Positions 8,279 through 16,299 of a stretch of 64,000 nt of DNA are shown here, piece by piece. The stretch covers positions 186,001 to 250,000 of the forward strand of contig NZ_CP042239.1 of NCBI RefSeq assembly GCF_007833215.1. The letters run 5' to 3'. The notes under the pieces are model-generated. The model saw only the letters and a list, made by a program, of their open reading frames with translations, did not search any database and was not told the origin of the DNA. Numbering within the stretch: the stretch's first letter is position 1; every line of letters starts with the position of its first letter. Source of the DNA: Sphingomonas suaedae. Its GTDB lineage: Bacteria; Pseudomonadota; Alphaproteobacteria; Sphingomonadales; Sphingomonadaceae. A program made the translations under genes and the position numbers.

Positions 8279-9793
8279 ATGCGCGAGATCACTCATTTCA
8301 TCGGCGGCGGAGCGACCGCGGGCGCCGGCACGCGCCGGTCGGACATCTTCGATCCCAACAGCGGCACGGTGCAGGCGCAGGTGACACTCGGCGTGCAGGC
8401 CGATCTCGACACCGCGATGGCCAAGGCGATGGCCGCGCAGCCCGGCTGGGCCGCCACCAACCCGCAGCGCCGCGCCCGCGTCATGTTCAACTTCAAGGCT
8501 TTGGTCGAGCAGAACATGGACGAGCTGGCGCATCTGCTCAGCTCCGAACATGGCAAGGTGATCGCGGATTCGCGCGGCGACGTTCAGCGCGGGCTCGAGG
8601 TGATCGAATTCGCCTGCGGCATCCCGCATCTGCTCAAGGGCGAATATACGCAGGGCGCCGGCCCCGGCATCGACGTCTATTCGATGCGCCAGCCGCTCGG
8701 CGTGGTCGCGGGGATCACCCCGTTTAACTTCCCGGCGATGATCCCGATGTGGATGTTCGGGGTCGCCATCGCCTGCGGCAATGCCTTCATCCTCAAGCCC
8801 AGCGAGCGCGATCCTTCGGTTCCCGTGCGCCTCGCCGAGCTGATGCTCGAAGCCGGCGCGCCCGAGGGCGTGCTGCAGGTCGTGCATGGCGACAAGGAAA
8901 TGGTCGACGCGATCCTCGACCACCCTGAGATCAAGGCGGTGAGCTTCGTCGGCTCGTCCGACATCGCCCATTATGTCTATCGTCGCGGCGTCGAGGCCGG
9001 GAAGCGCGTCCAGGCGATGGGCGGCGCCAAGAACCACGGCATCGTCATGCCCGACGCCGACCTCGACCAGGTGGTCAACGACCTGTCGGGCGCGGCCTTC
9101 GGCTCGGCGGGCGAGCGTTGCATGGCGCTTCCCGTGGTCGTGCCGGTGGGCGAAAAAACCGCGATCGCGCTGCGCGAAAAGTTGCTCCCGGCGATCGAGG
9201 CGCTGCGTGTCGGCGTCTCGACCGATGCCGAAGCGCATTACGGTCCGGTCGTCACCGCCGCGCACAAGGCGAAGATCGAAAGCTACATCCAGATGGGCGT
9301 CGACGAAGGCGCCGAACTCGTCGTCGATGGTCGCGGCTTCACGCTGCAGGGCCATGAGGACGGCTTCTTCGTCGGCCCCACCCTGTTCGATCGCGTGACC
9401 CCGCAGATGCGCTCCTATCAGGAGGAGATATTCGGCCCGGTGCTCCAGATGGTGCGCGCCGACAGCTTCGAGGACGCGGTGCGCCTGCCGAGCGAGCACC
9501 AGTACGGCAACGGCGTCGCCATCTTCACCCGCAACGGCCATGCCGCGCGCGAATTCGCCGCGCGCGTCAATGTCGGCATGGTCGGCATCAACGTGCCGAT
9601 CCCGGTGCCGGTCGCCTATCACACCTTTGGCGGGTGGAAGCGCAGCGCGTTCGGCGACACCAATCAGCACGGCATGGAGGGGGTCAAATTCTTCACCAAG
9701 GTGAAAACCGTGACCCAGCGCTGGCCGGATGGCGGGGCCAATGGTCTTGGGGGCGACGCGGCGAACGCCTTCGTCATTCCCACCATGGGATGA
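8279..9793 (+). CDS. mmsA: Methylmalonate-semialdehyde dehydrogenase (CoA-acylating)
   Basis: 504-residue aldehyde dehydrogenase that converts methylmalonate semialdehyde to propionyl-CoA, the last step of valine breakdown. Seen: FIGGGATAGAGTRRSDIFDP, the MmsA-type GITPFNFPAMIPMWMF, KPSERDPS, GGAKNHGIVMPDA in place of the usual Glu-containing ALDH motif, and catalytic Cys281 in GERCMALPV. The missing general-base Glu is characteristic of CoA-acylating MmsA. ATG8279 is preceded by GCAGGAGAGG. First gene of the valine set; divergent from a LysR gene. Confidence 0.95.
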   Translation: MREITHFIGGGATAGAGTRRSDIFDPNSGTVQAQVTLGVQADLDTAMAKAMAAQPGWAATNPQRRARVMFNFKALVEQNMDELAHLLSSEHGKVIADSRGDVQRGLEVIEFACGIPHLLKGEYTQGAGPGIDVYSMRQPLGVVAGITPFNFPAMIPMWMFGVAIACGNAFILKPSERDPSVPVRLAELMLEAGAPEGVLQVVHGDKEMVDAILDHPEIKAVSFVGSSDIAHYVYRRGVEAGKRVQAMGGAKNHGIVMPDADLDQVVNDLSGAAFGSAGERCMALPVVVPVGEKTAIALREKLLPAIEALRVGVSTDAEAHYGPVVTAAHKAKIESYIQMGVDEGAELVVDGRGFTLQGHEDGFFVGPTLFDRVTPQMRSYQEEIFGPVLQMVRADSFEDAVRLPSEHQYGNGVAIFTRNGHAAREFAARVNVGMVGINVPIPVPVAYHTFGGWKRSAFGDTNQHGMEGVKFFTKVKTVTQRWPDGGANGLGGDAANAFVIPTMG

Positions 9794-9868
9794 TCGGCAT
9801 GCGCGCCCGGGTTCGAGAATCCCTTAAGCCCGTGCTAACCATCTTCCCGAGTCTGCGGGGGATGCGGC

Positions 9869-10849
9869 TTGGTACTGGTGTTCAGGGTTTTGCTGGCGGT
9901 TGCGGCGCTCACCTTCATCGCGTGGGCGGCGCCGCTCGCGCTGTCGGCGAGCGAGCCTGAGCGCGTGGACAAGCGCATCGCCATCACCTTCGACGATACC
10001 CCGCGCGGAGCGGGCGCCTTCCTGACGCTGGAGGAGCGCGGCCCGCGTCTGATCGCGGCGCTGGAGCAGGCGGGGGTGCGCCAGGCGGCATTCTTCATCA
10101 ACCCGTGCCGCATCCAGAGCGACCGCGATGGCGCGCTCGTCCGCGCCTATGAAACCGCCGGGCACGTGATGGCCGACCACACCTGCACCCACCCCGGCCT
10201 GTCGCGGGTCAGCGCCGAAACTTACCTCGCCGATATCGACAGGTCGCAGGCATGGCTCCGCACCCGCCCGACCTATCGCCCCTGGTTCCGCTTCCCGTTC
10301 CTCGACGAGGGCGGGAGCAATCGGGAGAAGGCGCAGGCGGTGCGCGACGGCCTCGCCGCGCGCGGCCTCAGCAATGGCTATGTCACCGCCGACGGCTATG
10401 ACTGGAATATGGAGCGGCTGACGATCGAAGCGAAACGGGCAGGGCGCACGATCGACATGGCGCGGCTGCGCGATCTCTATGTCGAAACCCATGTCGGCGC
10501 CGCCGAGTTCGCCGACAGCCTTGCCGTCCGCGCGACCGGTCGCCATCCGGCACAGGTGCTGCTGCTCCACGAAACCGATCTCGCCGCGCTGTTTCTGCCC
10601 GACATGGTGGCGGGGCTGCGCAAGGCGGGTTGGACGATCGTCACCGCGGACGAGGCGTTCGACGACCCCATCGCACGCCGTACGCCGCAGGTCGATTTCG
10701 CCAACGGCACCCGCATCCAGATGCTCGCCTGGGAAAAGGGGCTTCAGGGGTCGCGCTGGTACGATCGCACCGACGGCCCCACCGCCGACCGGCTGTTCGA
10801 GGCACGCGTGATGCGCCCGCCCATCGCCACCGGAGCCGCCGCGCAGTGA
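9869..10849 (+). CDS. Polysaccharide deacetylase family protein (first of tandem pair)
   Basis: 326 residues from TTG9869 (GGGGGA 6-8 nt upstream); GTG9878 is an alternative. An N-terminal hydrophobic signal or anchor (about 4-28) suggests export. NodB-fold signatures: TFDDTPRGAG with Asp42-Asp43, His104 and His108 in DHTCTH as metal ligands, and RPWFRFPFLDEGG. Substrate unknown; the family removes acetyl groups from chitin-like or peptidoglycan glycans. GTGA overlap with the next gene, which is clearly a paralog, points to local duplication. Sits inside the valine cluster without an obvious link. Confidence 0.82.
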   Translation: MVLVFRVLLAVAALTFIAWAAPLALSASEPERVDKRIAITFDDTPRGAGAFLTLEERGPRLIAALEQAGVRQAAFFINPCRIQSDRDGALVRAYETAGHVMADHTCTHPGLSRVSAETYLADIDRSQAWLRTRPTYRPWFRFPFLDEGGSNREKAQAVRDGLAARGLSNGYVTADGYDWNMERLTIEAKRAGRTIDMARLRDLYVETHVGAAEFADSLAVRATGRHPAQVLLLHETDLAALFLPDMVAGLRKAGWTIVTADEAFDDPIARRTPQVDFANGTRIQMLAWEKGLQGSRWYDRTDGPTADRLFEARVMRPPIATGAAAQ

Positions 10850-11772
10850 AGCTGGTCACCGCCCTGATCGCCTGCCTTCTGCTCGCGCTCCCCGCCACCG
10901 CGCAAAAGCGGATCGCGCTCAGCTTCGACGACGCGCCGCGCGGTGCGGGCGCGTTCCTCGATCCCGATACGCGCGCGAAGAAGCTCACCGCCGCGCTGCG
11001 CAAGGCGGGGGTCAAGCAGGCGGTGTTCTTCGTGAACCCCGGCACTATCGGCCAGCCCGGCCATGGCGACGGCCTCGCCAATCTCGATCGCTATGTGAAA
11101 GCGGGCCATGTCCTCGCCAATCACGGCTGGTCGCACCTCAAGCTCGCCAGCACCGAGACGCAAGCCTATCTCGCCGATCTCGACCGCGCCGAAGCCTGGC
11201 TCAAACCGCGCCCCGGCTATCGCCCGTGGTTCCGCTTCCCGTTCCTCGACGAAGGCGGCAAGGACAAGGCCAAGCGCGACGCGATCCGCGCAGGGCTGAA
11301 GGCGCGCGGGCTGACCAACGGCTATGTCACCGCCGAATCTTCCGACTGGAATATCGAAGCGCTGGCGATCGCCGCGAAACAGGCGGGCAAGAACATCGAC
11401 ATGAAGGCGCTGCGCGACCTCTATGTCGAAAGCCATGTCGAGGCGGCGGAGTTCTACGACGCGCTCGCGTTGAAGACGCTCGGCCGCTCCCCCGCCCATG
11501 TCATGCTGCTCCATGAAACCGACATCGCCGCGCTGTTCATCGGCGATCTCGTCAAGGCGCTGAAGGCAAAGGGCTGGACCATCGTCACCGCGGACCAGGC
11601 CTATGCCGACCCGCTCCGCGACGCCGCACCCGACACGCCGCACGCGCAAGGCACGTTGATCGAGGCGCTGGCATGGGAGAAGGGCCTCCCCGCGCCCCGC
11701 TGGTACGACCGCAACGACCTGCGCATCGCCAACCCCCTGTTCGCGCGGCGCGTGCTGGGGGAGGGGGAGTGA
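10846..11772 (+). CDS. Polysaccharide deacetylase family protein (second of tandem pair)
   Basis: 308 residues from GTG10846, which overlaps the previous stop. A cleavable signal peptide is visible (about residues 1-20, ending PATAQ). Motifs match the preceding paralog: SFDDAPRGAG with Asp28-Asp29, His93 and His97 in NHGWSH, and the same RPWFRFPFLDEGG block. The two proteins align along their length with high identity. Predicted periplasmic or secreted metal-dependent deacetylase; substrate unknown. Confidence 0.83.
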   Translation: MKLVTALIACLLLALPATAQKRIALSFDDAPRGAGAFLDPDTRAKKLTAALRKAGVKQAVFFVNPGTIGQPGHGDGLANLDRYVKAGHVLANHGWSHLKLASTETQAYLADLDRAEAWLKPRPGYRPWFRFPFLDEGGKDKAKRDAIRAGLKARGLTNGYVTAESSDWNIEALAIAAKQAGKNIDMKALRDLYVESHVEAAEFYDALALKTLGRSPAHVMLLHETDIAALFIGDLVKALKAKGWTIVTADQAYADPLRDAAPDTPHAQGTLIEALAWEKGLPAPRWYDRNDLRIANPLFARRVLGEGE

Positions 11773-11777
11773 GCGCG

Positions 11778-11972
11778 CTACATCGGCTCCTGACGCCCGG
11801 CGAGTTCGTCTTCCACCACCCGCTGTTGCGGCGATCCATAGCGGGGTTTTGTGTCCTTCACCGAACAGTTGTCCGAACCCTCGCACATGCTGACGGCCAG
11901 TCCGTTGAGCGTTCTGCCGGTTTCGCAAGCGCCGAGCAGAAGCAGGGGGGCGGCAAGAAGCAAGCGAAACAT
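11778..11972 (-). CDS. Small lipoprotein, 64 aa
   Basis: Reads MFRLLLAAPLLLLGACETGR: a short basic start, a hydrophobic core and a lipobox LLGAC with the lipidated Cys at residue 16. The mature part (about 49 residues) has two more cysteines and no domain I recognise. A strong GGAGG lies 5 nt before ATG11972, which supports a real gene. It converges on the second deacetylase (6 bp between stops) and is divergent from the acyl-CoA dehydrogenase gene. Confidence 0.72.
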   Translation of the reverse strand: MFRLLLAAPLLLLGACETGRTLNGLAVSMCEGSDNCSVKDTKPRYGSPQQRVVEDELAGRQEPM

Positions 11973-12048
11973 TCAATCCTCCGATTCGATAAACTTGTCG
12001 GATCGCGTGACGCTATCGACAGTTCAAACGACAGATTGTGACCAGACA

Positions 12049-13215
12049 ATGACCGACCAGCAATTCGAACTCACCCCCCAATTCGACCTGACCGAAGACC
12101 AGCGCGCGATTCAGGAGATGGCGCAGCGCTTCACCGCCGATGCGATCACCCCGCATGCGGCGGAGTGGGACGAGAAGCACATCTTCCCGCGTGACACGGT
12201 GAAGGCCGCCGCCGAACTCGGCTTCGGCGCGATCTATGTGTCGGAGGAAAGCGGCGGGATCGGCCTCGGCCGGCTCGAATCCGCGCTGATCATGGAGGCG
12301 ATGGCCTATGGCTGCCCGGCGACCAGCGCCTTCATCTCGATCCACAACATGGCCGCGTGGATGATCGACCGCTTCGGCTCGCAGGCGGTGAAGGACAAGT
12401 ACCTCCCGCAACTCGTCACCGCCGACTGGCTGGCCAGCTATTGCCTGACCGAACCGTCCTCCGGCTCCGACGCCGCCGCACTCAAGACCACGGCAAAGCG
12501 CGACGGCGACGATTTCATCGTCAACGGCAGCAAGCAATTCATCTCCGGCGCGGGCGAGAACGAACTCTACGTCACCATGGTCCGCACCGGCGTGGACGGT
12601 CCCAAGGGAATCTCCTGCCTAGCGATCGAAAAGGACATGGCGGGCGTCAGTTTCGGCGCGAACGAGCGCAAGCTCGGTTGGCATGCGCAGCCGACGCGAC
12701 AGGTGATGTTCGACAATGTCCGCGTGCCGGTCGAAAACCTGATCGGCGCCGAGGGTGAGGGCTTCCGCATCGCGATGATGGGCCTCGACGGCGGCCGTCT
12801 CAACATCGGCGCCTGCTCATTGGGCGGCGCGCAGCGCTGCCTCGATGAAGCAATTGTCTATACAAAAGACCGCAAGCAGTTCGGCAGCGCGGTGGCGGAT
12901 TTCCAGAACACCCAGTTCACCCTCGCCGACATGGCGACCGAGCTCGAGGCGGCGCGCGCTCTGCTCTACCTCGCCGCGGCGAAGGTCACCGCCAACGCGC
13001 CCGACAAGACCAAGTTCGCCGCGATGGCCAAGCGCTTCGCCACCGACACCGGCTCATCGGTGGTCGACCGCGCGCTCCAGCTGCATGGCGGCTACGGCTA
13101 TCTCATGGATTACCCGATCGAACGCTTCTGGCGCGATCTGCGGGTGCATTCGATCCTCGAAGGCACCAATCAGGTCATGCGAATGATCGTAGGACGGGAG
13201 CTGACGCGGCAATGA
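12049..13215 (+). CDS. Acyl-CoA dehydrogenase, probably isobutyryl-CoA dehydrogenase
   Basis: 388-residue FAD enzyme. Family blocks: YCLTEPSSGSDAAALKT (FAD/substrate site), KQFISGAGE, DRKQFGSAVADFQ, LQLHGGYGYLMDYPIERFWRD and catalytic Glu371 in LEGTNQV. Neighbours (3-hydroxyisobutyryl-CoA hydrolase overlapping by ATGA, enoyl-CoA hydratase, mmsB, mmsA) argue for isobutyryl-CoA to methacrylyl-CoA in valine breakdown, the ACAD8-type reaction. The specificity is inferred from context. Long in-frame codons upstream of ATG12049 overlap the divergent lipoprotein gene and are ignored. Confidence 0.9.
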   Translation: MTDQQFELTPQFDLTEDQRAIQEMAQRFTADAITPHAAEWDEKHIFPRDTVKAAAELGFGAIYVSEESGGIGLGRLESALIMEAMAYGCPATSAFISIHNMAAWMIDRFGSQAVKDKYLPQLVTADWLASYCLTEPSSGSDAAALKTTAKRDGDDFIVNGSKQFISGAGENELYVTMVRTGVDGPKGISCLAIEKDMAGVSFGANERKLGWHAQPTRQVMFDNVRVPVENLIGAEGEGFRIAMMGLDGGRLNIGACSLGGAQRCLDEAIVYTKDRKQFGSAVADFQNTQFTLADMATELEAARALLYLAAAKVTANAPDKTKFAAMAKRFATDTGSSVVDRALQLHGGYGYLMDYPIERFWRDLRVHSILEGTNQVMRMIVGRELTRQ

Positions 13216-14252
13216 ACGATGTACTGATTTCGACCGAGGGCAAGGTCGGCCGCATCCGGCTGAACCGGCCCAGGGCGATCCACGCGCTCACCACCGGCAT
13301 GTGCGAATCGGTCCTCGCCGCTCTTACCAACTGGCGCGAAGACACTGCGGTCGACGCGGTGATGATCGACCATGCCGACGGGCGCGGTTTTTGCGCGGGC
13401 GGCGACATTCGGATGCTCGCGGAAAGCGGCGCCGACGATGGGGCGGCGGCGCGCGACTTCTTCCGCGCCGAATATCGCATGAACCATGCGCTGTTCACCT
13501 ATGTGAAGCCGATCGTCGCCTTCATGGACGGTATCACGATGGGCGGCGGCGTGGGCATCAGCCAGCCCGCGCGCTACCGCGTCGCGACCGAGAATACCAA
13601 GTTCGCAATGCCCGAAACCGGTATCGGCCTGTTCCCCGATGTCGGCGGCGGCTGGTATCTCTCGCGCCTCGCGGGGCGCGTCGGCCAGTATCTCGCGGTC
13701 ACGGGCCACCGCCTCGACGGCGCCGAATGCCTCGCGCTCGGCCTCGCCAGCCACTATCTCCCTTCGGAGACGCTGGACGCGGCCAAGGCGCAGATTCTCG
13801 CCGATCCGCAGGCGATCGACACGCTGCTCGACGGACTGTCCGTGGCGCCGCCGCCAGCGAAGATCGAGGCGCACCGCACCGACATCGACCGGCTGTTCGC
13901 CTCCGACACGCTGGAGGACATTCTTGCCGCGCTCGCCAGCGACGGTGGGGAGTGGGCCGCGCAGCAGCTGATGACACTGAACGGCAAGTCGCCGCAATCG
14001 ATGAAGGTCAGCCTCAAGCTGCTCCTCGACGGCGCGACCATGCCGACCTTCGAGGACGAGATGCGCCAGGAGTTCGCAGTTGCCACCCGCGTCGTCCAGC
14101 GCCACGACTTCATCGAGGGCGTCCGCGCGCTGATCGTCGACAAGGACAACGCCCCGCGCTGGAACCCCGCAACGCCCAATGGCGTCAGCGACCACCTGAT
14201 CGACCAGATCTTCGCGCCGCTGCCCGAAAACGCGGCGTGGACGCCGCACTAA
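13212..14252 (+). CDS. 3-hydroxyisobutyryl-CoA hydrolase (enoyl-CoA hydratase/isomerase family)
   Basis: 346 residues, longer than a typical enoyl-CoA hydratase, as usual for HIBYL-CoA hydrolase. Crotonase motifs: GRGFCAGGDIRML (oxyanion hole), GITMGGGVGIS, and FAMPETGIGLFPDVGGGWYL with the conserved Glu/Asp pair of the hydrolase subgroup. Releases 3-hydroxyisobutyrate for MmsB. ATG overlaps the acyl-CoA dehydrogenase stop. Confidence 0.9.
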   Translation: MNDVLISTEGKVGRIRLNRPRAIHALTTGMCESVLAALTNWREDTAVDAVMIDHADGRGFCAGGDIRMLAESGADDGAAARDFFRAEYRMNHALFTYVKPIVAFMDGITMGGGVGISQPARYRVATENTKFAMPETGIGLFPDVGGGWYLSRLAGRVGQYLAVTGHRLDGAECLALGLASHYLPSETLDAAKAQILADPQAIDTLLDGLSVAPPPAKIEAHRTDIDRLFASDTLEDILAALASDGGEWAAQQLMTLNGKSPQSMKVSLKLLLDGATMPTFEDEMRQEFAVATRVVQRHDFIEGVRALIVDKDNAPRWNPATPNGVSDHLIDQIFAPLPENAAWTPH

Positions 14253-14253
14253 C

Positions 14254-14316
14254 CGTCATCCCAGCGAACGCTGGGGTCTCTTGCCGCACAAGACCCCAGC
14301 TTCCGCTGGGGTGACG
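14254..14316. repeat. Palindromic repeat doublet between valine genes
   Basis: Two 26-bp hairpin units in opposite orientation (14254-14279 and 14291-14316) around AGCGAACGCTGGGGTCT and AGACCCCAGC; the arms match at 23 of 26 positions. Lies 2-13 nt from the flanking genes. Belongs to the same broad GTCA-CCCC/GGGGTC repeat class as 16191, 39291 and 56442. Confidence 0.75.
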
Positions 14317-14329
14317 AACAGGAAGCCAG

Positions 14330-15106
14330 ATGACCGACTATCAAACGATCCTCGTCGAACAACGCGACGCCGTCACGCTGGTGACGCTCAACCGCCCGCA
14401 GGCGCTCAACGCTCTGAACAGCGAAGTCCTGTCCGAACTGCTCGACGCGATGGCCGCGTTCGACGCCGACCCCTCGCAGCGCTGCGCCGTCCTCACCGGC
14501 AGTGAAAAGGCGTTCGCCGCGGGCGCGGACATCAAGGAGATGCAGGCGCAGGGCTTTGCCGACATGTACGGTCACAACTTCTTCGCCGGCTGGGACCGGT
14601 TCACCCGCACGCGCAAGCCGATCATCGCCGCGGTGTCCGGCTTCGCGCTCGGCGGCGGGTGCGAGCTGGCGATGATGTGCGACTTCATCCTCGCCGCCGA
14701 TACCGCCAAATTCGGCCAGCCCGAAATCAAGCTTGCGGTCGCCCCCGGCATGGGCGGATCGCAGCGCCTGACCCGCGCAGTGGGCAAGGCCAAGGCGATG
14801 GAACTATGCCTGACCGGTCGCATGATGGGCGCCGAGGAAGCCGAGCGCGCCGGTCTCGTCAGCCGCATCGTCCCCGCAGCCGAGCTGCTCGACGAGGCAC
14901 TCAAGACCGCCGCGACCATCGCCGCGATGGCCCCGCTCGCGGTGCTGGCGAACAAGGAAATGGTCAATGCCGCATTCGAAACCGGCCTCGCCCAGGGCGT
15001 CCAGTTCGAACGTCGCCTGTTCCACGGCCTGTTCGGGTCACAGGATCAGAAGGAGGGCATGGCCGCCTTCGTCGAAAAGCGCCCGGGCAACTGGACGGGG
15101 AAGTGA
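14330..15106 (+). CDS. Enoyl-CoA hydratase
   Basis: 258-residue crotonase with both catalytic glutamates, Glu112 (GGGCELAMM) and Glu132 ([16 protein letters not shown]), spaced 20 apart as in mitochondrial short-chain hydratase, and the oxyanion motif [11 protein letters not shown]. In this cluster it most likely hydrates methacrylyl-CoA to 3-hydroxyisobutyryl-CoA, although general beta-oxidation use is possible. Separated from the neighbouring valine genes by repeats on both sides. Confidence 0.9.
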   Translation: MTDYQTILVEQRDAVTLVTLNRPQALNALNSEVLSELLDAMAAFDADPSQRCAVLTGSEKAFAAGADIKEMQAQGFADMYGHNFFAGWDRFTRTRKPIIAAVSGFALGGGCELAMMCDFILAADTAKFGQPEIKLAVAPGMGGSQRLTRAVGKAKAMELCLTGRMMGAEEAERAGLVSRIVPAAELLDEALKTAATIAAMAPLAVLANKEMVNAAFETGLAQGVQFERRLFHGLFGSQDQKEGMAAFVEKRPGNWTGK

Positions 15107-15116
15107 GTGCAACTTC

Positions 15117-15271
15117 CCTCTCCCGTCGGGAGAGGGTTGCGCAGACTTGGCAGCTTGCTGCCTAGTCGTAGCTGGGTGAGGGGATCCCGCTATCGAGGGC
15201 GGGTCCCCTCATCCAACCTCCGCTAGGCGCTGAAGCGCCAAGCTGCGGTATCCTTCTCCCTCCGGAGAAGG
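15117..15271. repeat. Long composite inverted repeat
   Basis: The left part (15117-15183) opens CCCTCTCCCGTCGGGAGAGG and ends GGGTGAGGGGA; the right part (15204-15271) begins TCCCCTCATCC and ends CTTCTCCCTCCGGAGAAGG. The two parts are imperfect inverted copies, each closed by its own short hairpin. Fills most of the 181-bp gap between the enoyl-CoA hydratase gene and mmsB. Confidence 0.7.
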
Positions 15272-15287
15272 TTTGAGAGGATGATAC

Positions 15288-16166
15288 ATGGCACGCATCG
15301 GATTTATCGGTCTCGGCAATATGGGCGGCGGCATGGCCGCGAACCTGGCAAAGGCGGGGCATGACGTCCGCGCCTTCGACCTCAGCGAAGACGCGCTCGC
15401 CCGCGCCAAGGCGGCGGGATGCCTGCCGGTCGAAAGCGCGGCGGCTGCCGCAAAGGGTGCCGAGGCCGTCATCACCATGCTCCCCGCGGGCAAACATGTC
15501 GCTCAGGTCTATGAAGACAGCGTGTTCGGCGCGGCCGACACCGGCGCGATCCTGATCGACTGCTCGACCATCGACGTCGACACCGCGCGCCGCGTCGCCG
15601 ATGCGGCGGGGGCCAAGGGGTTGCTTGCGGTCGACGCCCCCGTCTCGGGCGGGATCGCCGCAGCGAGCGCCGGAACCCTCACCTTCATGGTCGGCGGCGG
15701 CGACACCGCCTTCGAACGCGCCGAGCCCTTCCTGTCGGACATGGGCAAGGCGGTGATCCATGCCGGCGGCAATGGCGCGGGGCAGGCATCGAAGATCTGC
15801 AACAACATGCTGCTCGGCGCGACGATGATCGCCACCTGTGAAGCGATGCTGCTCGCGCAGAAGCTCGGGCTCGACCCGCAGACCTTCTACGACATCGCCT
15901 CGGTCTCGTCCGGCTCCTGTTGGTCGCTCAACACCTATGCGCCGATGCCAGGCGTCGGTCCGCAATCGCCCGCCGACAATGACTATCAGGGCGGCTTCGC
16001 GGCCGGGCTGATGCTCAAGGATCTCAAGCTCGCGATGGAGGCGGCGGGCACCGTCCATGCCGACACCCCGATGGGCCAGCGCGCCGCCGAACTCTATGCG
16101 AAATTCGCGGATGAGGGGAATGCGGGCATGGATTTCTCCGGCATCATCAAGATGCTGGAGCGGTAA
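15288..16166 (+). CDS. mmsB: 3-hydroxyisobutyrate dehydrogenase
   Basis: 292 residues. N-terminal NAD-binding GFIGLGNMGGGMAANLAK, substrate-binding DAPVSGGIAAASAGTL, and catalytic Lys169 in GAGQASKICNN are the hallmark positions of beta-hydroxyacid dehydrogenases. Oxidises 3-hydroxyisobutyrate to methylmalonate semialdehyde, the substrate of MmsA. Closes the valine set. Confidence 0.94.
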   Translation: MARIGFIGLGNMGGGMAANLAKAGHDVRAFDLSEDALARAKAAGCLPVESAAAAAKGAEAVITMLPAGKHVAQVYEDSVFGAADTGAILIDCSTIDVDTARRVADAAGAKGLLAVDAPVSGGIAAASAGTLTFMVGGGDTAFERAEPFLSDMGKAVIHAGGNGAGQASKICNNMLLGATMIATCEAMLLAQKLGLDPQTFYDIASVSSGSCWSLNTYAPMPGVGPQSPADNDYQGGFAAGLMLKDLKLAMEAAGTVHADTPMGQRAAELYAKFADEGNAGMDFSGIIKMLER

Positions 16167-16190
16167 AACCTTATCCGCGCGCGGACCTGT

Positions 16191-16286
16191 TCCCCGGCGA
16201 AGGCCGGGGTCCAGGATCGGCGGATTCGAGACGGCGCGATTCAGCCAACAAATCTACCGCGACTGGACCCCGGCCTTCGCCGGGGA
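16191..16286. repeat. Perfect 23-bp inverted repeat between mmsB and phoK-like gene
   Basis: Arms 16191-16213 (TCCCCGGCGAAGGCCGGGGT plus CCA) and 16264-16286 are exact reverse complements; each arm also folds on itself. It lies between convergent genes and could also help stop transcription, though there is no T-run. Confidence 0.75.
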
Positions 16287-16299
16287 GCGAGCTTCGTTC

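Noticed and set aside
7394..9670. A 758-codon minus-strand frame opposite mmsA and the LysR gene
   Set aside because: Spans two real genes on both strands in a non-coding phase; no recognisable domain.
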